Shown: positions 1-5,776 of the stretch, one piece after another
Numbering within the stretch: position 1 is the stretch's first letter
Layout: each line of letters begins with the position of its first letter
Assembly: GCA_964484395.1 (NCBI GenBank)
Contig: CAZAFM010000103.1
Span: 1-6,507 of the forward strand
Source: CAZAFM01 sp964484395
GTDB taxonomy: Bacteria; Campylobacterota; Campylobacteria; Campylobacterales; CAZAFM01
DNA: 6,507 bases
Reading direction: 5' to 3'
Notes under the pieces: model-generated
What the model was told of the DNA's origin: nothing
What the model saw: the letters and a program-made list of their open reading frames with translations, nothing else
Database searches by the model: none
Position numbers and translations under genes: made by a program

Positions 1-98
1 AAAAGAATTGGCAAGAAAAAATAGTAAAAGAGTATGGATTAGAATCAACAATCAATCCAAGAGGAAGACCTAAAAAAAATGATGATGAAGAAAGGTAG
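1..98 (+). CDS. C-terminal tail of a gene cut by the left edge, possibly a REP-associated (Y1/IS200-like) transposase
   Basis: Only the last 31 codons are visible (first whole codon at 3, TAG stop at 96-98). The tail is basic and contains NPRGRPKK followed by an acidic NDDEER end. From memory, GRPKK/GRPRK-type tails after a 'YGLEST' stretch are frequent at the C-terminus of single-domain Y1 REP-associated tyrosine transposases. The stop codon lies inside the first copy of a 39-bp tandem repeat carrying GTAG motifs, the kind of flank such genes have. No catalytic motif (HUH or the tyrosine) is in view, so the family call rests on the tail and the context. The other two plus-strand frames also stop within the first 85 bp. 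This frame is the longest and the only protein-like one. Confidence 0.45.
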   Translation, partial: KNWQEKIVKEYGLESTINPRGRPKKNDDEER

Positions 99-164
99 AT
101 CAAAAAGTAGCCTGTCCCCATTATTGAAGAAAGGTAGATCAAAAAGTAGCCTGTCCCCATTATT
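86..164. repeat. Perfect tandem duplication of a 39-bp REP-like unit
   Basis: Two identical 39-bp units lie head to tail at 86-124 and 125-163, and position 164 repeats the first base. Each unit contains GGTAGATC followed by AAAAAGTAGCCTGTCCCC. On the minus strand the core reads GGGGACAGGCTAC. REP sequences mobilised by Y1 (RAYT) transposases carry a conserved GTAG tetranucleotide, and each unit here has two (at 95-98 and 107-110 in the first). The usual REP hairpin is not evident; only a bulged GG-TA/TA-GCC pairing can be drawn. The stop codon of the upstream gene is the first GTAG's TAG. I infer a RAYT-associated repeat duplicated in place; it could also be a simple tandem duplication. Confidence 0.6.
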
Positions 165-286
165 TGTTGAAAAAGTTTAGAGAGTTTTTTAAATAGGGCT
201 ACAATCCACTTAACTAACATTTTTGTACTACGAATGGATTTTTTATTTTTGTAAAATAACATAAACTCATAAAAGGAGGTCTATAA
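165..286 (+). promoter_or_regulatory. Leader and probable promoter region of the thiE operon
   Basis: This AT-rich stretch of 122 bp separates the repeat from thiE. Two promoter candidates can be drawn. One is TTGAAA (167-172), 17 bp, then TAAATA (190-195). The other is a TAAAAT -10 box (252-257) preceded by a T-rich tract (239-250), the usual Campylobacterota arrangement with a weak -35, which would give a leader of about 25 nt. A weak inverted repeat AATCCA (203-208)/TGGATT (235-240) followed by T-rich sequence lies between them. I do not find the CTGAGA and ACCTGA cores of a TPP riboswitch, so thiamine control through that element is not supported here. Confidence 0.35.
272..279 (+). promoter_or_regulatory. 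Strong Shine-Dalgarno of thiE
   Basis: AAAGGAGG lies 7 nt before the GTG at 287. It is an almost perfect match to the anti-SD sequence and fixes the non-ATG start of thiE, since no ATG is placed correctly for it. Confidence 0.85.
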
Positions 287-922
287 GTGGAAAAAAAACT
301 AAGTGGACTATATGCTATTACTGATGAGATACTAACACCAAAAAGCACCATCACATCTCAAGTAGAAAAAGCCCTAAAAGCTGGTGTGAGTATATTGCAG
401 TTCAGAGATAAAAACTCAAAAGACTCTGAGGTAGAGGGTATATGTCAAGAACTTCAAGCCCTATGCAGTAGCTATGATGCTACTTTTATCATAGATGATA
501 GAGCGGAGCTTGTAGATAAAATAGGTGCCCAAGGGCTACACATAGGAAAAGATGATATAGGGCTAAAAGAGGCAAGAGCTATAGTTGGAGGTGAAAAAAT
601 AATAGGCGTTTCATGTTATGGAAGTGTAAGAAGAGCAAAAGAAGCCCAAGATATGGGAGCTAATTATGTAGCATTTGGCTCATTTTTTCGCTCACCTACA
701 AAGCCAAAGTCCACCATTATAGACCTAAATGTCATCACAAAAGCAAAAAAAGAGATAACACTACCTATATGTGTCATAGGTGGGATAGATGCCTCAAACC
801 TAGAAGAACTTATGGAGTACAAGCCTGATATGATATCAGTAGTAAGTGCTGTATTTGGAGGGGCTGATATAGAAAAAAGAGTAGAAGAACTAAACAAAAT
901 CATAGAAGGAGCAAAAATATGA
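287..922 (+). CDS. thiE: Thiamine phosphate synthase (thiamine-phosphate pyrophosphorylase)
   Basis: This cytoplasmic TIM-barrel enzyme couples HMP pyrophosphate with thiazole phosphate (HET-P) to give thiamine phosphate. Its 211 residues match the normal family length. Recognisable motifs in order are LYAIT at 8-12, QFRDK at 38-42 (diphosphate-contacting Q/R/K), IIDDR at 68-72, HIGKDD at 85-90, GVSCYGS at 107-113, FGSFFRSPTK at 130-139, IGGI at 164-167 and VVSAVF at 185-190. Two deviations are visible: IIDDR replaces the usual IINDR, so an Asp stands where Asn normally contacts diphosphate, and GVSCYGS replaces the common GxSxH form. Translation starts at GTG, supported by the strong ribosome binding site. 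It is the first gene of a pair, and its TGA overlaps the ATG of the next gene as ATGA, implying translational coupling. The family call is secure. Confidence 0.93.
   Translation: MEKKLSGLYAITDEILTPKSTITSQVEKALKAGVSILQFRDKNSKDSEVEGICQELQALCSSYDATFIIDDRAELVDKIGAQGLHIGKDDIGLKEARAIVGGEKIIGVSCYGSVRRAKEAQDMGANYVAFGSFFRSPTKPKSTIIDLNVITKAKKEITLPICVIGGIDASNLEELMEYKPDMISVVSAVFGGADIEKRVEELNKIIEGAKI
905..911 (+). promoter_or_regulatory. Ribosome binding site of the THI5-like gene, inside thiE
   Basis: GAAGGAG in the last codons of thiE sits 7 nt before the ATG at 919. It supports that start and the ATGA coupling of the two genes. Confidence 0.75.
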
Positions 923-1797
923 GAGTAGCACTAGAGTGGTTTATAAACCCAGATCATCTTCCGTTTATTATAGCACTTGAGAAGGGGTACTATAAGGAAG
1001 CAGGAATAGAGAAGTTTGATATTATAGAGCCAGATGAGCACTATGATGGGCTAGATGAGCTTAAGGCTGAAAAAATAGAGTTTGCGACAAATGAACCTCT
1101 GCATCTTATAGAGCAGTATCATGACAACCTTCTTTCACTAGGAATGTTTTTTGAAACAAAAGGTGGTGTTGTGATGAAAAAAGAGTCTTATGAGAGACTA
1201 AAAAATGGAGGTTCTATAAAAGTCACAACCCCAGTTTCGAATGAAAAAACTGATGGAATAGGCTTTGAAATCATCAAAAGAGAGTGTAAAAAAGATGGAT
1301 TTGATGTCAAAAGAGAGCAAGTAAGCTTCCATGCTATAGACTTCTATCATACTAAAAATATGAAAAATGGCTATGATGCAGGCTGGTTGTATTTTTATAA
1401 CTTTGAAGGGGTAGAGATTGCTCATAGTAATCTAGATGTGATTTTTATGGATGCTAGTAGTGCTGGGTTTGCAAACTTTGCTGCACTAGATATCTTTACT
1501 ACTAGAAGCTTTTATGCTAATAACCAAGAAAAAGTAGATGCATTTATAGGTGCTACAAAGAGAGCTATAGAGTTTATACAGAGTAACATAGGTGAAGCAA
1601 CATCCATCTATTATAGCTACACAAAGCAAGAAAAATCACAAATAATGGATGAGATTATAGAAGAGACTTCAAAGTGCTTCAATAAGGAATTCAAATCAAG
1701 CTACAATAAAGAACTTCCTATTTTAGAGTTTTTTAAAGAGATAGGCATAAGCGACCTTGAAGAGAGTAGCTTCAAAACAGCATTTTTAGAGGCATAG
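919..1797 (+). CDS. Cytoplasmic THI5/NMT1-like protein, putative pyrimidine (HMP) binding or synthesis
   Basis: This 292-residue protein has the periplasmic-binding-protein II fold of the NMT1/THI5 family. The N-terminus runs straight into the first strand (VALEWFINPDHLP, 3-15, then EKGYYKEAGI, 21-30) with no signal peptide or lipobox, so the protein should be cytoplasmic. Yeast Thi5, which makes HMP phosphate from PLP and its own histidine, has the matching stretch NWQPTPYHIP and KGYFKEQGL. Aligned by eye, the Thi5 substrate His66 corresponds to H62 (NEPLH, 58-62), but PLP-binding Lys62 falls on N58 and the CCCFC iron motif falls on FANFA (184-188). That argues against classical Thi5 chemistry and leaves three options: an intracellular binding protein, a divergent enzyme, or a ThiY-like solute-binding protein that lost its export signal. 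Coupling to thiE puts it in thiamine metabolism. No permease or ATPase gene is adjacent. The family is fairly sure, the function is not. Confidence 0.7.
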   Translation: MRVALEWFINPDHLPFIIALEKGYYKEAGIEKFDIIEPDEHYDGLDELKAEKIEFATNEPLHLIEQYHDNLLSLGMFFETKGGVVMKKESYERLKNGGSIKVTTPVSNEKTDGIGFEIIKRECKKDGFDVKREQVSFHAIDFYHTKNMKNGYDAGWLYFYNFEGVEIAHSNLDVIFMDASSAGFANFAALDIFTTRSFYANNQEKVDAFIGATKRAIEFIQSNIGEATSIYYSYTKQEKSQIMDEIIEETSKCFNKEFKSSYNKELPILEFFKEIGISDLEESSFKTAFLEA

Positions 1798-1816
1798 TAT
1801 AAGTATTAGAGCCTCT
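1788..1816. terminator. Possible weak hairpin between convergent genes
   Basis: AGAGGC (1788-1793) and GCCTCT (1811-1816) form a 6-bp stem around a 17-nt loop. The hairpin spans the stop codons of the THI5-like gene (plus strand) and the decayed transporter (minus strand). No good U-run follows in either direction, so it is at best a weak bidirectional terminator. Confidence 0.25.
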
Positions 1817-2294
1817 TATTGCTTGTAGTCTTAATAACTCTCAAAACAACCACAATGGCCGCTAATGTAAAAGCTAGAGAGACTAAAAGAACTGCTTTAA
1901 ATCCTAAAATCAGCACTATCCAGCCCCTAGGGCTGAGATAACACATGCTAGTGCAAGGGTGGATAAAAATACCAAGTGTCTCTCCTTGGTTCAAGCTTGA
2001 GAGCCCCACACTCCATGCAGTTCCCCCAACAATCAGAGGTGACCAAGATGCATGAATAAACATAAAGGCAAGTCCAGCAGCCCCAGCAGTTGAAGCATCT
2101 TTTTCCTGAGCAACAATAATAGGCATTAGTATAGGAACAATCCCTAAAACTGCAATCCCTTGAAGTGAATACCCATAAAACCATGGAGAGATAAAGTTTT
2201 TAATGTTTGCTATACTCAAAAAAACCCCTAAGCTAAAAGTTAATAAAATGGTAATACAAAATATACCAAGGTGACTTAATGCTCTCTTTTGTAA
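1806..2294 (-). pseudogene. Decayed membrane transporter gene, probably MFS family
   Basis: The minus-strand frame is open from 2294 to a TAA at 1806, but the only start is a TTG at 2219 with a poor ribosome site, and stops lie just upstream. The reading contains transmembrane stretches such as GIFCITILLTFSLGVFL (upstream of the TTG) and GIAVLGIVPILMPIIVAQ. It ends in FKAVLLVSLAFTLAAIVVVL plus a basic tail, which looks like the last helix of an MFS carrier. The middle (about 1919-1990) is not membrane-like in this frame (HPCTSMCYLSPRG), whereas the +1 frame there reads ERHLVFLSTLALACVISALG, a good helix. A full MFS protein has about 400 residues, so most of the core is missing. I infer an internally deleted and frameshifted remnant. 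The exact family is uncertain; the decay is better supported. Confidence 0.55.
2268..2274 (+). promoter_or_regulatory. Possible ribosome binding site for a 29-residue ORF
   Basis: AAGGTGA stands 4 nt before the ATG at 2279. It resembles a Shine-Dalgarno but is imperfect, and no clear promoter was found upstream. Confidence 0.25.
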
Positions 2295-2368
2295 CTATAC
2301 TTATTGCATTTGTGGTTGTCGTCCTTACACTAGTTTTAGCGAAGCTAGTAACAAAAAAGAGATCATAG
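2279..2368 (+). CDS. Possible small hydrophobic (single-helix) protein, unrecognised
   Basis: The ATG at 2279 opens a 29-residue frame ending at TAG 2366-2368. It reads as one strongly hydrophobic helix (FVTILIAFVVVVLTLVLA, residues 4-21) followed by a basic KLVTKKRS tail, a layout typical of a small membrane protein or of the last helix of a permease. An AAGGTGA site precedes it. It converges on ackA, overlapping the ackA stop region by 6 nt, and overlaps the 5' end of the transporter remnant on the other strand. It may be a real small protein, a C-terminal scrap of another transporter, or chance. I do not recognise it. Confidence 0.25.
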   Translation: MLSFVTILIAFVVVVLTLVLAKLVTKKRS

Positions 2369-3568
2369 AGATTCTATCACCTCTTTTGTCTGCAGAGCTA
2401 TCTCTAGCTCCTCATTTGTTGGAATTACTGCTACTTTTACTCGGCTTTTATCACTGCTTATAAACCTAGCCTCTTTAGTACTAAGGCTGTTTTTGTCACT
2501 ATCTAGTTCTACTCCTAGGAACTCTAAGTCTTTGCAGGCTAACTCCCTTACCAAAGAAGCATTTTCTCCAATACCCCCTGTAAAGACAATAGCATCAGCA
2601 CCATTTAGAGATGCTATGTATGAGCCGATGTACTTTTTTATTCTATAAGTATAGATATCTATTGCTAACTTTGCACTTTTTTCACCTGCTTGCACTTTTT
2701 GTATTATCTCTCGCAAGTCATTCTCTCCGCACACTCCGCTAAATCCACTTTTTTTGTTCAAAATGCTGTTTATTTCTTCTAGGCTCATACCCTCTTTTTG
2801 ATGAATGTAGTGATGGATAGCTGGGTCTATATCTCCACTTCTAGTTCCCATCATTAGTCCTTCAAGCGGGGTTAAACCCATAGAAGTATCTACACTTTTT
2901 CCCTGCTTTATAGCACAAGCACTAGCTCCATTTCCTAGATGGAGTGTTATAAGGTTACATTTAGACAAAGGCTTATCAAGTAGTCTTGCACACTCTTTTG
3001 CAACAAAGAAATGAGATGTCCCATGAAAGCCATATCGTCTTATAGAGTGCTTCTCATACCACTCAAAGGGAAGTGCATACATATATGCACTTGGAGGCAT
3101 AGAGTGGTGAAATGCTGTATCAAAAACAGCTACATTTGGAACTTCTAGTGCTCTTTTTCTAGCGACCTCTATACCTAGAATATTTGCGGGATTATGTAGT
3201 GGTGCTAGTGATGCTACTTGCTTTATGTCTTCAAGCACTTCTTGGTTTATAAGAGTTGGAGCATAGAACTTCTCTCCTCCATGCACAACCCTATGACCTA
3301 CCCCATCTAGTTCTTCAAAGCTACTAATAAGTCCTGAGTCCATAAGTAGTCTCTCAACTCTATCCATCCCCTCTTTGTGGCTTGGGATGGTATCAAAATG
3401 CTCACTGCTCTTTTGCTCTCCCTTACTATCAAAAAACTTTATCTTATCATGACTATGAGTTTCACCTATTTGCTCTATAAGTCCTGAAGCAAGTGTTGTA
3501 TGAGTGCTTAGGTCTTGGAGGGCAAATTTTATAGAGGAACTTCCTGAGTTTAAAACTAAAACCTTCAT
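2363..3568 (-). CDS. ackA: Acetate kinase
   Basis: AckA interconverts acetyl phosphate + ADP and acetate + ATP, the second half of the Pta-AckA pathway, in the cytoplasm. The 401 residues match the family length and start with the diagnostic LNSGSSSIK (6-14). Other family signatures are GHRVVHGGE (91-99, catalytic Arg93), the LHNP histidine (125), FDTAFH (149-154, catalytic Asp150), FHGTSH (181-186, His182), LHLGNGAS (209-216), GTRSGD (241-246, catalytic Arg243), GGIGEN (331-336) and the terminal IPTNEE (382-387) that supplies the metal-binding Glu. All key residues are present. The ATG directly follows the pta stop with no gap, and its ribosome binding site lies inside pta, so the two genes are co-transcribed and probably translationally coupled. 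No convincing intrinsic terminator was seen after the stop. Confidence 0.97.
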   Translation of the reverse strand: MKVLVLNSGSSSIKFALQDLSTHTTLASGLIEQIGETHSHDKIKFFDSKGEQKSSEHFDTIPSHKEGMDRVERLLMDSGLISSFEELDGVGHRVVHGGEKFYAPTLINQEVLEDIKQVASLAPLHNPANILGIEVARKRALEVPNVAVFDTAFHHSMPPSAYMYALPFEWYEKHSIRRYGFHGTSHFFVAKECARLLDKPLSKCNLITLHLGNGASACAIKQGKSVDTSMGLTPLEGLMMGTRSGDIDPAIHHYIHQKEGMSLEEINSILNKKSGFSGVCGENDLREIIQKVQAGEKSAKLAIDIYTYRIKKYIGSYIASLNGADAIVFTGGIGENASLVRELACKDLEFLGVELDSDKNSLSTKEARFISSDKSRVKVAVIPTNEELEIALQTKEVIESL

Positions 3569-5641
3569 CTACTCTCCTTGCGCCTGTATAGCTGTGATGG
3601 CTACTGTGTTTACTATATCTTTTACTAAACATCCACGACTGAGGTCATTTACCGGCTTATTTAGTCCTTGAAGTACTGGACCTATAGCAATAGCACCTGA
3701 GCTTCTTTGTACGGCTTTGTAGGTGTTGTTTCCTGTGTTTAAATCTGGGAATATTAGTACATTAGCTCTTCCTGCTACCTTGCTATCTGGCATCTTTTTA
3801 GTCGCAACTGAGGGAACTGTGGCAGCATCATACTGCATAGGTCCATCTATGAGTATATCACCTGCACTCTGTTTTGCTAGTTTTGTAGCTTCTCGTACTT
3901 TATCTACATCTGCTCCTGAGCCTGAATCTCCTGTAGAGTATGAGAGCATGGCGACTCTAGGCTCTATACCAAAGACCTTAGCTGTTTTTGCAGAGCTTAT
4001 AGCTATCTGTGCTAACTCAGTTGCGCTTGGGTCTTGGACTATTGCGCAGTCACCATATACTAGGACATTTGTATCTAGACACATAAAAAACACACTAGAA
4101 ACAGTGTTTATACCCTCTTTTGTTTTGATGATTTGCAGAGCTGGTCTAACTGTATCAGCTGTAGTATGAACGGCTCCTGAGACCATACCATCAGCTACTC
4201 CTTCTTGAACCATCATCACGCCAAAGTAGCTTGGTTTTTCGATAAACTCTCTTGCATCTTTGTAGCTTACGCCCTTATGGCGTCTAAGTTCATAGAAGCT
4301 ATTTGCAAAGCCCTCACTTAAAGTTGAGCTACTTGGGTCTATAATATCAGCCCCGCTTAAATCAAGCCCCAAAATCCCCGCTCTATGCTCAATCTCAGAA
4401 GCCTTTCCTAAAAGCGTAATATCAACTACCTTTAGTTTTAGTAGCTCATCAGCAGCTTTTAGTATCCTATCATCCTCACTCTCAGGTAGAACTATTCTCT
4501 TTTTATCCTCTCTAGCCCTTTCAAACAGAGCGTATTCAAACATCATAGGGGTAACTATGCTCTCACCACCATCTTGCTCAAAAACCTCCATCAAGGTTTT
4601 AGTATTAACCCCTTTTGCAAAAACTCCATAAGCTATGGAGATTTTTTTACTATCCTCTGGGGTTATCTCTGGTTTTAGTGCTTCTATGGTTTTTGCAGTA
4701 ATAAAGGTATCACTATCTACATGTATCACTGGGAGAGGAACTTGGTAGCTTTTTAGAAGCTTTGTTACTGATTTACTAGGTTCTAGACCACCAGTTAACA
4801 CCACTCCAGAGGCGTTTGGATGCTCTTTTGCATAGTATGAGGCGTAAGCTGCTAGTAGAAGATCCTCTCTATCCCCACCAAAAATAAGAAGGTCTTTATC
4901 TTGAAGTCTGCTTAGAAAGTTGCTTGTTTGCATAGAGCCTATGACTATTCTATCTACTAGGTTTTGCAGTTCATCACTTTGACACACTATGTTTTTAGCA
5001 TTAAGTGCCTCTCTTATGTTGTTTATAGTTAGTTTGTCTAGGTCTTCACTCTCTTCTAAGAAGTATGTGTCACTACTTTCACAACATGATTTTAGAGAAT
5101 TAATTAGACTTGGGTCAACTCTATTTACAAATGTTGCAAAGTTTTTACACCCATAATGTGCAATAGAGTTTTTTATAAGTGCTAAATCATCAGTAATGTT
5201 TTTTAAGCCTCTATCTTTTCCACTTATAATAGACAAAAATGGCGCATCTATATTTTTTGCTAACTCAAGATTGACATCAAAATCTAAAACTGAGATAAAC
5301 TTACTCCTATAGAAGCCCTCAACAAGTACAAAGTCAAACCGACTTTTAAGACTTCTAAACCTCTTTATTACACCCTCTATAAACTCATCGCTCTTTCCTT
5401 CAGATATTAATGCTAAAGCATCCTCTAGTGTGTAGACATAAGCATCTTCATACTTCATATCTAGCTCAAAATGTTCCATCATAAAGTTTATATCACTATC
5501 CTTTTTTTGACCCTCAGCTATTATAGGGCGAAAAAAGGCGACTTTTTTAAATCTGCTTTTAAGTAGTCTCATAATTCCCATTGAGACTATTAGGCTACCA
5601 GTATGCTCTTGAAACGAAGAGATATACAAACTCTCTCTCAT
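3569..5641 (-). CDS. pta: Phosphate acetyltransferase, long (multi-domain) form
   Basis: Pta converts acetyl-CoA + phosphate to acetyl phosphate + CoA, feeding AckA, in the cytoplasm. From the chosen start the protein has 690 residues, close to the roughly 700 of the three-domain form. The N-terminal P-loop-like domain (about 1-200) begins LYISSFQEHTGS and has no intact GxxxxGK[ST] motif. A DRTGG-type regulatory domain follows, with FGGDREDLLLAA at about 254-265. The C-terminal catalytic domain has RIVLPESEDDRIL (382-394), DGMVSGAVHTTADTVRPALQ (484-503), SYSTGDSGSGADVDKV (567-582), GRANVLIFPDLNTGNN (624-639) and GPVLQGLNKPVNDLSRG (654-670), all hallmarks of the family. The frame can be extended to an ATG at 5677 (702 residues), but that start has no ribosome site, whereas the ATG at 5641 has AGGAG 5 nt upstream and gives the usual N-terminus. 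It is the first gene of the pta-ackA operon. Confidence 0.95.
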   Translation of the reverse strand: MRESLYISSFQEHTGSLIVSMGIMRLLKSRFKKVAFFRPIIAEGQKKDSDINFMMEHFELDMKYEDAYVYTLEDALALISEGKSDEFIEGVIKRFRSLKSRFDFVLVEGFYRSKFISVLDFDVNLELAKNIDAPFLSIISGKDRGLKNITDDLALIKNSIAHYGCKNFATFVNRVDPSLINSLKSCCESSDTYFLEESEDLDKLTINNIREALNAKNIVCQSDELQNLVDRIVIGSMQTSNFLSRLQDKDLLIFGGDREDLLLAAYASYYAKEHPNASGVVLTGGLEPSKSVTKLLKSYQVPLPVIHVDSDTFITAKTIEALKPEITPEDSKKISIAYGVFAKGVNTKTLMEVFEQDGGESIVTPMMFEYALFERAREDKKRIVLPESEDDRILKAADELLKLKVVDITLLGKASEIEHRAGILGLDLSGADIIDPSSSTLSEGFANSFYELRRHKGVSYKDAREFIEKPSYFGVMMVQEGVADGMVSGAVHTTADTVRPALQIIKTKEGINTVSSVFFMCLDTNVLVYGDCAIVQDPSATELAQIAISSAKTAKVFGIEPRVAMLSYSTGDSGSGADVDKVREATKLAKQSAGDILIDGPMQYDAATVPSVATKKMPDSKVAGRANVLIFPDLNTGNNTYKAVQRSSGAIAIGPVLQGLNKPVNDLSRGCLVKDIVNTVAITAIQAQGE
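3572..3579 (-). promoter_or_regulatory. Ribosome binding site of ackA within the end of pta
   Basis: On the minus strand AAGGAGAG precedes TAG-ATG. AAGGAG ends 5 nt before the ackA ATG at 3568 and overlaps the last pta codons (Gln-Gly-Glu-stop). Confidence 0.8.
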
Positions 5642-5644
5642 AAA

Positions 5645-5651
5645 CTCTCCT
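5645..5651 (-). promoter_or_regulatory. Ribosome binding site that decides the pta start
   Basis: AGGAGAG on the minus strand has its AGGAG core 5 nt before the ATG at 5641. The upstream in-frame ATG at 5677 is preceded by CATCATCTATAT with no purine-rich site, so 5641 is preferred. Confidence 0.75.
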
Positions 5652-5776
5652 GAATATTGTTTAGGAAAGTGTAACATATATAGATGATGAGTTGGTTACT
5701 AATTTAAAAATTTGCATTTTTAAGATAAAATAGGTCATATCTTCACAAGCATAAAATATAAATGAGAGTTAGAACT
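5652..5776. promoter_or_regulatory. Divergent promoter region between pta and the periplasmic-binding gene
   Basis: This AT-rich region must carry the minus-strand promoter for pta-ackA and the plus-strand promoter for the gene at 5777. Plus-strand -10 candidates are TAAAAT at 5726-5731 (after a T-rich tract at 5711-5721) and TAAAAT at 5752-5757. On the minus strand a TATATA box lies near 5676-5681. None has a convincing -35, as is normal in Campylobacterota, so individual assignments are weak. No clear operator palindrome was seen. Confidence 0.4.

Noticed and set aside
203..250. AATCCA/TGGATT inverted repeat followed by a T-rich run, terminator-like, upstream of thiE
   Set aside because: The stem is only 6 bp with two internal G-C pairs and a 26-nt loop, too weak to call a terminator. 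The T-rich run is better read as promoter-upstream sequence.
664..903. Minus-strand frame opposite thiE, and similarly 1198-1425 opposite the THI5-like gene and 6310-6504 opposite the right-edge gene
   Set aside because: All sit antisense to clear coding sequences and have low-complexity, Ser/Phe/Ile-rich shadow composition.
1931..1940. GGCTGAGATA, resembling the CTGAGA core of a TPP riboswitch, downstream of the thiamine genes
   Set aside because: There is no matching ACCTGA core or three-way-junction partner within the next 100 bases, and the sequence is explained by codons of the transporter remnant on the minus strand and by a local palindrome.
1948..2184. Second minus-strand frame within the transporter remnant, rich in Cys and Trp
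   Set aside because: Its composition is typical of an out-of-frame reading, and the main frame carries the recognisable hydrophobic helices over the same bases.
2329..2349. ACTAG/CTAGT inverted repeat just past the ackA stop, considered as its terminator
   Set aside because: On the minus strand the T-run precedes the hairpin instead of following it, and the stem is only 5 bp with an alternative TAGC-GAA-GCTA fold.
3723..4169. 148-codon plus-strand open frame opposite pta
   Set aside because: It lies wholly inside the well-supported pta catalytic domain, has no ribosome site, and matches no family I recognise. It is an antisense shadow of a coding region.
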